From: Euonymus europaeus
Taxonomy: Eukaryota > Streptophyta > Magnoliopsida > Celastrales > Celastraceae
Assembly: GCA_963580455.1 (NCBI GenBank)
Contig: OY756971.1
Location: 12,423,001-12,487,000 of the forward strand
Direction of reading: 5' to 3'
DNA: 64,000 nucleotides
The translations under genes were made by a program, and so were the position numbers. This document shows, piece after piece, positions 11,291 through 23,311 of the stretch (position 1 is its first letter; every line of letters begins with the position of its first letter). The notes under the pieces were generated by a model, which saw nothing but the letters and a program-made list of their open reading frames with translations, made no database searches and was not told the DNA's origin.

Positions 11291-11639
11291 ACTTTATGCT
11301 CATTTTTGTTATATCTTTTTCATAATAAAATTTTGAAAAAGAAAATTAAAAATCATTTATAAATATTGATCAAGTCAACATCCACGTGTCGTCCAATGGA
11401 ATAGACTGTACGACGTCTAGTCTTTTGGCCAGACTGGACGTTAGTAAAACCCAAAACGTCAAAGTATTATTAGTAAACTATGATCTTTTGTCAATCCTTT
11501 TTGTTATGCTCCTATCAAAACTCACAGCAGTTTTTATACTTCAGAGGCTACAGCAGTTTTGGTATGAGTAAAGTTTTAATCTTAGTCCCACAACTCAATA
11601 TTCTAGCACATGTGTTATTTCAATTTTATCTTATACTTT

Positions 11640-12245
11640 GCTATGTATATTTCTTTGATGTAGATAATGGGACTCTTTACTTTGATGCCAAACTTATGGA
11701 TGAACTTGAGCATATAACTCCACTTTCTACTACATCCTCTGTCATAGGGATTTTTTCGTGGATCTTCTCGGTCATCTTTTAAAATTATAACAAGAGAAAA
11801 ACAGGTTATTGTCATCTATAATTTATAAACAAGCTGATGCACAACCTGATACATAAACTTCATTAAGATGCTTTTTTTATTAATTATGTATATTTCATTG
11901 ATGTAGATGATTGGGATTTTTACTTTGATGGGAAAGTTGTGGATGAACTTGAGCATAAAACTCCACTTCCAACTACATCCTCTATTTTAAGAGGGCTGAC
12001 ACCATTCGCTGCTATTACTTCTGGAAGTTTTAATGTGAGTTATAGTGTATTCTCAAGGAATACCTTCTATTTCTCTCTCTCTCTCCTGCAATGTTTATAA
12101 TACTTTTATGTTCTTATTTGCAGCTTCCGAAGGACCAAGTTCTAGATCAGACAAAATCCTTACTCATAATTCGAATTTCTGGTGATGCTAAGGATCTCTT
12201 CAACCAAGTAAATGCCCTAGCTAGCTTAATTAAAGAGCAACAGGC
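11640..12245 (+). pseudogene. Unrecognised gene fragment with duplicated exon
   Basis: Two exon-like blocks, 11659-11745 and 11905-11990, are imperfect direct copies. They translate as LYFDAKLMDELEHITPL and FYFDGKVVDELEHKTPL, and each is preceded by a similar T-rich tract ending in gatgtag, a 3' splice-site-like context. A third block after ttatttgcag (about 12123-12243) reads LPKDQVLDQTKSLLIIRISG and ends near LIKEQQ. I do not recognise the family. The exon-intron look suggests a gene fragment captured by the surrounding Helitron, or a host gene remnant. No start or stop can be assigned. Confidence 0.45.
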
Positions 12246-12697
12246 AAGTGCTTTAACATAATTTTCATAGTATAATCACAGTCACCTGCACAGACACTTC
12301 AGTGTATGCTATGTAAAATTTTTAACTACCAACAGTGCCCATTTTCCACCATTATATATATCTCCAATCCTTTTTTTTTCTTCCTCAACACTGAGTGAAG
12401 GCCATCTTAACTTCTGGTTTCATGTTTGTGGTTAAAGTAACTTTACCATCCCTGCTTTACTCCACTGTATTTCGTGTTCGTGTATTCTACTTTCTTCCCC
12501 TGCTTGTGTTCTATTCTGATTTGGTTTTCTCTATTTTATATTTGTATTTTTGCCCTCTCTCTATCGCAGTATAACAACACTCCTATGCCCATTTGTAAAG
12601 CTATTTCGTGTGCAGGTAATATTGGCAATAGAAGGACCAATTCTCAATATCATACAATAAACGTCAAAGAAAATTCTCAGTTGATCAATACCTAAAC

Positions 12698-14686
12698 ATG
12701 ATTGGCGAATCAAGCAGAACTGATCATTGGAGAAACCTGTGTAAGCAAAGGAGAATAATAAGGAAAAACATCTTACAAGGGAAAAGGCGCAATAGAAAAG
12801 GTAGCTTAACCAGCGTTTCCGAATTAAGGTACAATCCGACTTCAGCTAAAACTGGTGAGTATAAATGTTAAGCATAAAAAATACATGTTAATCAATTTTT
12901 AAACATGAAAAAATAACACCAGCACTATTATTTTCATGATTGTACATGGTATTTGCAGACCATGATATAAAGAGATAGATGTACAAGGCAGCTCGGCAAC
13001 AGAGGAAACAAACCTTAGACCACAAACGTCTTATACAAAACGACCATTTGTTGCTCAAAGGTACAATATTCATAAAAAAAAACAATGACAACGTTACTAT
13101 ACTGTACGCGGGAAACTAAAATTATAAACGCTTAAATTTTTTCTGTACCATTAATTGTACGATTGGTATACCTGGATTCAATGTAAACACTGCAAGAACA
13201 GACAATGATAACCAAGATTCAATGGATACATTATCAGACCCAACAGGTAAAGTATAACATCCTAATTTAGCATTCTATTTTAAAATTAAAAGACAAAAAA
13301 TTAAACTTAGATGCCATTTCTTAAATTAAACTAAATACATTGTATAACCTTATTGCAGATGTTATTCATCCATGCGGTCCACCAACAATTGAATCTGAAC
13401 ACTGCGGGGCCATTTTATGGTATGAGGAGAGAACAGTGAAATCTAGAGGGCCATTATCTCCAAATTTTGCAATATGTTGTATGTCTGGAAGAGTCAAGCT
13501 GGCTCTTCTTAAGGAACCACCTGAGTTGTTAAGGAATCTGTTATGCCCTCAAGGTCAAAATAGTCAATGCCATTTCAAAAAAAAAAAAAAATCAGAGCGT
13601 ACAACTCAGCATTTGCTTTTACATCTATGGGTGGCCATGTTGACAATGAGATCAACAAAAAGAAATGACCATATGTCTTTCGGCTAAATGGACAAAACCA
13701 TCACTTGATAGGTTCACTACTTCCCGTTGAAGATAACAAACCATCCTTTGCTTAGCTGTACATTTATGATACTGAAAATGAGCTCAACAATCGTATTCAT
13801 GCGTACTCGAAAAAAGGTTGCAGAGAAGTTCTAGAACAAAATTTAATGGAATCTCTTTTGGAATTATTGGATAAACATAATGTTCTAGCATAATCATTCA
13901 AAATGGCTAGAGACCCGTTCAAGAATGAAGAGTTACACAATGTGAAGCTATGTCTATACACTTCTCGTGAAAAAAATGGTGCCGAATACAACCTTTCAAC
14001 TTCCAACGAAGTGGCTGGACTAATTGTTGGTGATCTAACTCCAGAAAAATCGTATAGAGATATTGTTGTTCGTCACCAGAAAAGTGGGCTGGTTAGAATC
14101 ACAGAATTGCACCCAAGCTTCATGGCTCTACAATATCCTCTTCTTTTCCCGTACGGTGAAGATGGTTTCATGATTATAACAATTAATGAATATTATGCAT
14201 TTAGACTTCAACAATGTGCACTAGAAGGTCATACATTGTTGAATGGAGGTTGATTATTCTTACAGTACTGTGTCGACTCTTATAACAGCATCGAAGAACA
14301 AAGGTTGACATTTATTAGAACACACCAGGATACACTTCGGTCAGATCTATACTCAGGGCTTCATGATGCTATTTCAAAGGGCGATGTTGTGGCAGAAGAC
14401 ATTGGCAAGCGGATTCTATTGCCGTCTTCACACACTAGAAGTCCAAGATACAGGGTGCAAAATTATCAAGATGCTATGGCTATATGTCGAAGTTTTGGTT
14501 GTCCAGATTTATTTTTAACTTTCACTTGCAACCCTAAATGGGAGGAAATACAGCACATACTTGCTATTGTCGAACAAACTAATGCTTCTAAATGGCCAGA
14601 TATAATGACACGCGTATTCAGAATAAAGCTTGATTCATTGATGAACGATATCAAGAAGAACTAACATTTTGGCCGCACAATAGCAA
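12698..14686 (+). pseudogene. Helitron protein, N-terminal exons and Helitron-like N domain
   Basis: The first exon (12698-12855) starts MIGESSRTDHW and is very basic (RRIIRKN, KRRNRKG), ending at a gtgagt donor. Further short exon-like pieces lie at about 12959-13060 and 13190-13247. From 13360 the Helitron-specific blocks appear: CGPPTIESEHCGAILWYEER, LLKEPPELLRNLL, RDPFKNEELHNVKLCLYTSR, HPSFMALQYPLLFPYGEDGF, then SDLYSGLHDAISKGD, RILLPSSHTRSPRY and DLFLTFTCNPKWEEI. Frame changes occur near 13580, and stops near 13660, 13757, 13891 and 14253. A TAA at 14662-14664 is in frame in an otherwise conserved stretch. The region normally precedes the Rep catalytic centre. Confidence 0.85.
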
Positions 14687-14941
14687 GCAAGTCAATTTGT
14701 GAAATCATTAATTTATATAGCATTTTATTATGGCTACAAAATAAAATAAACATGCAATTTTATTTTTCTGTCAACTGATTTAAAGGATTTACGTGCAATG
14801 AGAATAAAAAATTATTAACTTCTTTGGGTTAATTCCAATGCTATATTGTTCATTATATTTAAATATTTTACTTGATTAAATCTGTTTGAGTAGTTTAGCT
14901 TAAATTGACAATCAAAGTAAGATAACATAAATATTTTGCAG
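14687..14941 (+). other. Probable GC-AG intron in the Helitron gene
   Basis: Removing GCAAGT...TTGCAG (255 bp) joins RTIA to YAIEFQKRGLPH in frame, matching the usual continuity of plant Helitron Rep proteins at this point. The donor is GC rather than GT. Confidence 0.55.
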
Positions 14942-15993
14942 TCTTATACGCAATCGAGTTCCAGAAGCGAGGCTTACCACACGCCCATATCCTAATTTTT
15001 CTCCATCCGGAAGAAAAATATTCGACCACAACTCAAATAGATGACATCATCTCAGCCAAGATACCTGATAATTTGACCGATCCAGTTGGTTTTGCTGTTG
15101 TGGAAAATTTCATGATACATGGATCGTGCGGGATTCCAAATCCAAGTTCACTATGTATGCAAAATCAAAAGTGTACAAAACACTTCCCGAAGCCGTACTA
15201 CAATGAAACCACCATTGACGTCACTGGCAATCCGATTTATAAGAGGAGAAAATCATCACAAACTATGATCAAGAAGGGAATTAGTCTGGACAACCAATTT
15301 ATTGTGCCATACAATAGGTTTTTGTTGGTGAATTATCAAGCACATATGAATGTGGAGATGTGCAATCATAAAAGGTCTATAAAATATTTGTTCAAATATA
15401 TCAACAAACAACAAGATTGAGCTACAACAATTTTGCAGTTGGATGGGAATTCTACTGGGTTACAAATAGAAAAGGAAAAAGGGAAGCATGATGAAATAAA
15501 GCAATATATAGACTGTCGATATGTGTCGTCAACAGAGGCCTGTTAGAGAATATTCCAATTCGATATTAATTATAGAGAACCAGGAGTTAAAAGATTGAAT
15601 TTCTACTTGCCAAATCAAAAAAATGTTACTTTTAGAGATGGTTCAATACCGAAGAATGTTTTGAAGAGTGAAAAAATAAAGAAGACTATGCTTACAAAAT
15701 GGATGACTTGCAATATAAACAATCCCGATGCATGCAATTTAAGCTATCTTGAATTCCCTACACAATGGATTTGGCATAATGACGAACGTAAATGGACAAG
15801 AAGGAAAAAGGGTAAATGCATTGGACGCATATACTACGCACACCTTACTTTCGAGGAGCGATACTACCTAAGAATGCTACTCAATGTTGTGAAAGGATGT
15901 ACATCATTTGAGGATATCAGAACTGTTGATGGTGTCATTTACTCTACATATAAAGAAGCTTGCTACGCACTTGGTTTGCTTGGAGATGATTAA
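14942..15993 (+). pseudogene. Helitron Rep nuclease domain (HUH and twin Tyr)
   Basis: The Rep domain nicks and joins one DNA strand. The HUH motif is intact as RGLPHAHILIF (HAH codons at 14979-14987). FMIHGSCG and KCTKHFPKPY follow. The catalytic tyrosine motif is IKYLFKYINK near 15388-15411, with both Tyr and the Lys kept. A TGA at 15418-15420 follows. The linker to the helicase (15595-15993) reads YLEFPTQWIWHNDERKWTRR, GRIYYAHLTFEERYYLRMLL and EACYALGLLGDD, typical of plant Helitrons, ending in TAA. TGA and TAG codons between 15418 and 15546 break the frame. Confidence 0.88.
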
Positions 15994-16289
15994 TAATGGA
16001 TTGATTGTTTACATGACGCGTCCATATGAGCAACAGGAGATCAATTACGACATCTATTTTCTATGCTTTTATAATATTGCGAGGTCACAAAACCATGTGA
16101 ACTGTGGAAATCAACTTGAACCATTTTGACTGAAGATATTCATTATAAATTGCGAAAAGCACTAAATTTCCCAAATTTAGAGCTTAACCACATACAATTG
16201 GAAGACCATGCTCTTGCTGAAATAGATGTTATATGAAGAGTTAAAAGATAACACAGAAGCAACAAAGCCACAAAGGATGAATTTATCCA

Positions 16290-17741
16290 GCTATATAGTT
16301 CTTTAAATAAAGATCAAGCAGCAGCTTTTGATTATGGGATTAGTTGAAAAAAAGAATGGTCTATTCTTCTTTGTAAGTGAGTACGGCGGAACTGGCAAAA
16401 CATACCTATGGAAGACAATAGTATGCCATATCAGATCGGGTGGTAATATAGTTCTCGTTGTTGCCTCATCAGGTATAACATCATTATTATTGTTGGGGGT
16501 AGGACGGCCCATTCTCCCTTCCATACACCTATAGATGCTTCAGAAAGTACAACCTGCGACATCAAACGAGGGACACAGTTAGCAGAGTTGTTGAGAAAAA
16601 CTTCTTTGATTATATGGGATGAAGCACCAATGGCTAGCAAGTACTGCTTTGAGAGTTTGGGCAAGAAATTTAGGGACATAATGCGTGCTACTGATCGGGA
16701 CAACAACAAACTTACTTTTTGGTGGTATAACAACCGTTCTAGGTGGTGATTTTTGCCAGATATTGCCAATCGTCTATAAAGGGAGAAGAGAAGACATCGT
16801 TAACATGTCAATCAAACGTTCATATTTGTGGGAACACGTCAATGTGCTTCAGCTACAAATAAATATGAGGTTGCAAGGTCCAATGTCTAAGAATGGAAAT
16901 ATAGAAATTAAGAATTTCTCAGACTGGATTATTAAGATAGGTGATGGCGTACAAGATGATGACACTGAATCAGAATGGATTGATATATCGACTGACATGC
17001 TTCTCAAAACAGGAAAAGATGAACCAATGAAAATTATGGTAGACACCTTATGCCCAGATCTGAAATCAAATTATATTGACCCAAGTTATCTAACTAAAAA
17101 GAGCAATATTGGCGCCCACCAACGAGTCGGTCCAATCCATCAATGATTACATGGTCCAACAAATAAATGCCAATGAATTTTGTTACCGTAGCTCTAACAG
17201 CATATGCAACCAATCATGTGGAATTAGTGATTAAGATGTTTTATATCCAGTTGAATTCCTTAACAGCCTGCAAATACAAGGATTTTCTATTCACAAGTTA
17301 ATACTAAAAGTTGGCCTCCATGTAATATTGCTACGAAATATCAATCAAAGCAAGAGCCTATGCAACGGCACGAGGCTGATAATTATGCAACTTGGCAAAA
17401 GATTTATTCAAGGAGAAATCATGATTGGTACTCACATAGGAAATAAAGTATTCATTCCGAGAATCATTTTGTCATCATCTGACACAAAACTCCCTTTTAC
17501 AATGAAAAGGAGAGAATTCCCAATATCGATGTCGTTTGCAATGACCATAAACAAAAGTCAAGGGCAAACACTCACTAATGTTGGAATCTACCTTACAAGA
17601 CAAGTATTTGCACATGGACAACTTTATGTTGCCGTTTCAAGAGTTAAATGTCGTAAAGGTCTCAAAATCATGGTAAACGACAAGGATAGTAATTACGATG
17701 GCAAAATAAAAAATATTATCTACCATGAAATTTTTAATTAG
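16290..17741 (+). pseudogene. Helitron PIF1-like helicase domain
   Basis: SF1B helicase that would unwind DNA during rolling-circle transposition. Motif I (Walker A) is SEYGGTGKTYLWK near 16378-16415. Motif Ia is VASSGITSLLL. Motif II is IIWDEAPMAS near 16611-16637, in a different frame from motif I. Motif III is [12 protein letters not shown] and the Q/R block LQLQINMRL. Motifs V and VI appear as SMSFAMTINKSQGQTLTNVG and HGQLYVAVSRVK (17536-17650). Several stops and at least two frame changes lie between 16533 and 17330. The end at 17741 (TAG) fits the normal C-terminus shortly after motif VI. Confidence 0.88.
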
Positions 17742-17988
17742 ATCTATCTGATATGTATCTAAGACAGTGTCGACATTTGTGCTTCTTCATATTTGCACTC
17801 TTTCAAAAAAAAATTATAATAAAAGCCAAAAAATTATGGCTACCAAAAAAACTTTATTAGTCAGTTTTATATCCATATCTTTAAAACTGTTATAAAAAAT
17901 TTCAGTCAGTTATAACACAACATTAAATAAACAATTGATCTCAACCCTGGTGCAGAGCCTGGGTTATATATAAACTTTGCCGCCTAAT

Positions 17989-19182
17989 ATTGTCACATCT
18001 ATTTACTATGTAGATAGTGTTGCATTGTTGCATTACATTTATGGAAAATTTGAGATAACTCATACAAGTTAATAAAACCAAATATTTGTCCCATTCAAAT
18101 GTTACCTTTTTATTGTTCAAATGACAGCAGAATAGGTCATAAGTTCGTGTATTGCTGCTACTTGATATATTTGGTTCTTGAAGGATTAAGTATTTCTCAG
18201 AAAGAAAAAAACACACAGACAAGTCAGTTTTATGGTTTTTGTATTGAAAACTTGATATATAAAGTCAGAAACTAGGAAATCAAAAATGAGAGATTGGCAG
18301 AGGTTTAACATATATAAAATCAAGGGGTGTGTTTGATAGAGGTGTAATGATTACAGGAGTAATTAAAAATACATGAGTAAAAAAATACTCATGTTTGATA
18401 GGTATGTATATTATTTACCCTAGTAATCTTTTTAGACAGTTTTCTTCATATTTTGGGGGTAATGATTACCCATGGGGAGAGATGGGTAATGATTACCCTA
18501 GTAATAGATTACCCTCTTATTTATTACTCTCTTATCAAACGCACCCCTTAAGTCAAAGCATGATGTGTTATGCTAGATATGAAGAGTAGGAGAAATAAAG
18601 ACAATAAGGAGGTATACTCATAAAAATCAGTGAAGTTATTAATAAAGAACGATTGTGAATGAGAAGTAAGATACAACCTAATCTTGTGTTCTATAAGGTG
18701 GACCGTAAGCCTCAGCTTGTATTATCTTTAGGTAAAGCTTTATACTCGTTGTTCTTTCCCTCAATTTTGTGCTTCTAAAAATAGAAAAGTGGTATGATTT
18801 TTTTGATAGATTTAATTGATCTGCATGGTAGTTCTGTGATTTTTCAATTTATTCTGTTGTTTGGTTTTAATACTAATACATTATGGTAAAATAAACCAGG
18901 ATTAGTCCTTTTTGAGTGTTTTACTGCTGCTAAAATATACTTAGGTACCTTTATCTAAACTTTTAACTGTTATACTTCTCAGATTCATAGGTAAAGCTAT
19001 TTCTATAGATCATCTTTTACTGCTAAAACGTATTTCAATCTCTTTATTATACATTTAAATTGCTACAATACTCTGACTCATAAACAAAAATAGAATATGA
19101 GTGACACCAGTGAGAAAATCTTATGGATCGCAAGTGATGTATTATTTTAAAATATTTTTATCATCCATGTTATTCTATTGTT
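17989..19182. other. Unassigned DNA containing one MITE
   Basis: Apart from the MITE at 18322-18549 I see only AT-rich sequence. A short exon-like stretch near 18680-18735 ends at ttag/gtaaag but is not recognisable. Confidence 0.45.
18322..18549. mobile_element. MITE with 5'-AAGGGGTGYGTTTGATA inverted ends
   Basis: A 228-bp element whose ends are inverted repeats with one mismatch (aaggggtgtgtttgata against tatcaaacgcacccctt). Inside are two copies of the palindrome gggtaatgattaccc. A target duplication is not clear. The ends resemble Harbinger- or hAT-type MITEs of plants. Confidence 0.75.
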
Positions 19183-19187
19183 GTGAT

Positions 19188-20530
19188 TGATGTGTTAAAT
19201 CTCGCAAGTGCACAAATCGAATGTAATAGTATAATGACTGTAAGTACGAGGTCGAATCCCACGAGGAAAAATAATAATTCAACTAGGATTACTTAACTTG
19301 ACAATTAAAATAAAGCTTAACAATCTTGGTCTTCAAATATCAAGAGGGAATATTGAGATAATGATTTCACCACACAATCAAACTATAAGTAACAATTATC
19401 AAAAATACAGATTCAATTCCAATTCAAAGGTTGATTCCTTTCTTAAATATGTTGGTTCGTTCGGTCGCGGTGCCAACATGTATCACTAACAAATGTTAAT
19501 CCTGTTCGATCGCAGTTGTTAACACAAGACTAATGACCCATTAAGTTCTAAAGAACTATAACAACCAATTAATCATCTAATACGTGATATTAGATTTGAC
19601 AATTAATTTCCTTAATCTCAATTCCACTAAGACATGTGAATTCGGATCGTTCCTTAGTCTTAGCTAGGTTAGTTCATAAACATACTCAAATGGTGATCAA
19701 ACATCTAAATACACAACAAACTTATAAGCATAGAGATTAAAGATAAGAACTATAAACTAAATTTGTATAGCAATAACTATTAACTCATAATCCTCAATAT
19801 GGGTTATATCACAATCCCAATATAAAAGTGTTTAGTTACAAACCATGTTCAAGAACAAGGGAAATAAACTAGTAAGAATCATGAACAAGAGTAGAAGAAG
19901 AAAATCCCCTTCAATGGATGGAAAGATCTCTTGAAGCTTTCTTGGAAGATCTTGAAGAAGAAGAACAAAACCTCTCTCTTTCCCTTCTTTGCGTTCAAGC
20001 CTTCTCTCTATTGTGGTGGTGGTGGTCTTCTTGGAATGGAGGCAATACCATATAAAACAATATCCCACCATAACTTTTCACTTGCTTTCCATAATATCTG
20101 TAACTTACTATTTTTAGTAAGTTGTAGATATTTAAAGTTACAGATATTTATCATTTTTGGCCCAGTAATGCTTGAGTGGTCTTAGATGCTCGAACGTGTC
20201 ATCAATGGAAACTCTCTGCTTTGTAAGGACGGTTTTAGCGCACTCGAGCGTGCTTCAGCGCTCGAGCGCTTCTTCACAATTTTAGTACGCCAGCAGTGTA
20301 AAACTCTTTGGTCTATCTTCACATTTTTAGCACGCCAGAGCGTGCTCCAGCGCTCAAGCGCTTCTTCAGCATAAGCAAGTCCCTTTTCACTTATTTTGCA
20401 TCACTTGGAGCATATGTCCTGGAATTCAAAATACCAAGGATTCTCATAGAAAATATAATCTTTCCATCCATTTATAAACGATATCTTATGGAAATTAAAG
20501 CATTAAAATGAGTATAAAATGGATAGATCA
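19188..20530 (-). repeat. 3' LTR of Athila-like element (1343 bp)
   Basis: It starts tgatgtgtt and ends gatagatca on the plus strand, matching 24547-25870 almost throughout. It is about 19 bp longer, owing to an extra gtgcttcagcgctcgagc-like unit in the region of repeated gctcgagcg words near 20240-20270. Confidence 0.93.
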
Positions 20531-20546
20531 ACACCCCCACACTTAT
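20531..20546 (-). other. Polypurine tract of Athila-like element
   Basis: The minus strand reads AAGTGTGGGGGTGT directly before the 3' LTR. A second similar run (ccacccccacac on plus) lies near 21689-21700 and could be an internal tract. Confidence 0.65.
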
Positions 20547-22106
20547 CTTCTTCTCGTCCTCGAGGAGAATCAAAATCAAATCATAGCTAAAATAAATGTG
20601 ACAACAATTAACTCACTCTCGCAAGAATCGCGGATGCATTTAGCTTATGCAACAAGCCGTTAAACCCCTAGGTGTCCCTAGTGGACGAGTGTTGTCTCGG
20701 GAGGGTTTACCAAAACAATACCCACAAACATTCAAAACATTGCTTAATCAATGTAACACTACAAAAGCATTGTGAATCCACCCATAACAGTACAAACATC
20801 AACAATCCCAACTGAAAGAACTCCACAAGCACCAAGTAGAAAAATCTAATCAAGTCTCATGCCATCCGTTCCATATGTCAAGTTACCATTCCATTAAGTG
20901 CATAACAGAAACACAAGAACATGTGGCTTTCAAATGATCAACACATAAACACAACAATATCTCTAGAATTCTCAAAAATAATTGAATATGATATCTTGGC
21001 TTTTCTTTCTTTCTTTTTCAAAACAAACAACACTTTATTTAACACGACTCTAAATGTTCAGTCCTTTTTAACTTTCAATGCGACCCATGTAACGAGCTTT
21101 CAAATCGGTGATCCCCAAGCCAGTTGACCCAAGGTACTGGGTGTTGAAACACCCTAAAGAACCTACTTGCTCGAGTCACAACGATTCAGGACCTACACAC
21201 CACAAGTACATATCCAAGAAAGATAATAGCAAGATGCTTTAATCTGGACATTGGTACTCAAAGCCTTGACTATGTTATATATATATATATATATATATAT
21301 CTTTTCCTTTCATCAATTTTTTTCAATTGCTTTTTTTTTCATGCCAAAATATCAGAATTCAACAAAAATTCCAATGCATCTAGAGATAATTGTAAATGTT
21401 CAAGAATATCACAAATTGCATACCCCACGATACATGTGTTCATGTGCAAGTGATACCAATTAAAATTTATAGAACAGATAAGACAAGACCTAAAATCGAA
21501 AAGAATACAGGGGATATGTGTTCTTACTTTAGGATTGAAAATGCACAAGACATAAAAATGGGTGCCCACATCAATACTTAAGTACGATAACAATTGAGCA
21601 ATTCACATATTTTTGTCAATATCAATATTTTCATTTTTGTTTAATAAGATAACACACAACATATGAAAAACATAATATAAAAATCTCCACCCCCACACAA
21701 AATGTCGCAGTGTCCTCAATGTGACAAAATAAGAGAAATTAAAACTGCAAGTAATAATTGGGGGAACACAACCTGAAATGTGAAGACTCCTCAAGAATCA
21801 GGGGCTGGATTTGGGACTGGTGGCATGAGCCTTACGCATGGTTATGGTGCTGCAGTGTCACATAGTATAACTGTGATGCTAGAGCGTATTATGCCGCTGG
21901 ATCATGACAGCAATTCAACAAACTTGTTTTAGAGCACAAAATCTCCATCCACTTTGATCAAGACGAGATTAAAAATAGATATATTTAACGACAATACATA
22001 TGTACAAAAATAGAATCACACAAACATTTAAAACGAAATTACCAAGTTGGGTTGCCTCCCAACAAGCGCTTTATTTATAGTCTTGGCGAGACTTATTGGT
22101 GCACAT
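20547..22106. other. Non-coding internal region of Athila-like element
   Basis: About 1.56 kb between protease and purine tract with no motif-bearing ORF. It contains a (TA)n run at about 21275-21301. It occupies the position where RT and integrase would lie in an autonomous element. Confidence 0.7.
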
Positions 22107-23311
22107 TCACCCAGGGTCCTTGAGAGTAGTGACAAATACTCCACATGATGGTTTCATGAGGTTGACGTTAGGTGGAGTGTTTGAGACACTTTGAACATTG
22201 GTCTTTACTCTCTCATCAGCATTTGGAATTTTTCTCTTCCTTCTCCACTTCTTTTTCTTTCTCCTCTTCCTCTTAGAGTTTTTAGTGCTGAGTTCTTGCA
22301 CTTCAACATCATCTTGTAGAACAAATTTTTAACTTTATGCTCAAATTTTGTGTATTGGGCCAAGCATGCCTTAAGTGGATCTTTTGGAATGATGATGTCT
22401 ATTGCATCCACTTGGAAGCACCACTGACATTTCACTTCAAATTGCGGTGTTTGAAAGACATTCAATGTTATCTCTTTGTCTGCTTCACTTAGAGTAATTT
22501 TCCCTTCCTCTACATCAATCAATGCTCGCCCAGCTCTCAGAAAAGGTCGACCCAAAATAATTAGAGAATATGTGTCTTTCTCCATATCCAAAATCACAAA
22601 ATCTGCAGGAAAAGTTAATGTACCCACTTGAACTAGAATATCTTCTACAATACCTTTTGGATATCGTTTTGAACGATCGACAAGCTCAAGAAATATTGTA
22701 GTCAGCTTCATCCCTTCTATCCCAAGCTCCTTGTAAACTGAAAATGGCATCAAATTGATGCTTGCTCCAAGGTCTAACATGGCACGTCCAAACTTCTTGC
22801 TCCCAATAGTAATGGGAATGTCAAAACTTCCCGGATCGGTTAGTTTTGGTGGAATTTTGTCCAACAAAACGGCACTCATATTCTTATCAAGCTTGACTGC
22901 ATCAACTTGTTTGTTTAGTTGGAGACGACTACGAAATGGAATGGTTGGGATGTATAGTTTGAGCATTGGTTCATCCTTGGATTGAGTTGTTGGTGGAAAT
23001 GACTCCTTCTCTTTTTCCTTGTCATCAAATTGCTCAATTGAACCTACATTCACGATATCAGCACAAACATCAACATTATTTATTACCTTACCTCCACCAT
23101 TGTAGATGACATTTGCATGTTCATTGTTCTTTGGGTTGATGACAGTTTGACTTGGAAATTTTCCAGCTTCCCTTTGACTAAGAGCTTCAGCAATCTGTCC
23201 CACTTGAGCTTCAAGTTTCTGATGCCCAATAGCAAGTTGTCTCACTAAATCCTCCAATGAAGTTGAAGAAGATGCTTGGGTAAGAGGTACAAGAGCCTGT
23301 GGATTCTGCAC
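22107..23311 (-). pseudogene. aspartic protease region of Athila-like element
   Basis: The same frame as gag continues from 23311 with LEDLVRQLAIGHQKLEAQVG (probably coiled coil), a linker, then LYIPTIPFRSRLQ. The retropepsin core is RAMLDLGASINLMPFSVYKE (DLGA instead of DTGA/DSGA, as is usual in Athila), followed by GTLTFPADFVILDM and ILGRPFLRAGRALIDV. Past 22330 the frame shifts, and the last part (22301-22107) is Lys/Arg-rich and ends at a stop. No RT motif follows. The present end may be the original deletion point that made the element non-autonomous. Confidence 0.88.

Larger units (their letters stand above)
12698..17988 (+). mobile_element. Helitron (Rep/helicase type), decayed
   Basis: A rolling-circle transposon coding region: short N-terminal exons, Helitron-like N domain, HUH Rep nuclease, and a PIF1-family helicase ending at 17741. 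The 3' end may be the imperfect hairpin aaccctgg...cctgggtt at 17943-17965 followed by CTAA/T at 17984-17988, but the spacing is longer than usual. The 5' TC end was not identified. If the RPA-like gene and the fragment at 11.6-12.2 kb belong to it, the element is about 9 kb. Confidence 0.85.

Noticed and set aside
12474..12695. 73-codon frame with a hydrophobic N-terminus
   Set aside because: The hydrophobic part is T-rich intron-like sequence. The conserved Helitron reading begins in another frame at 12698.
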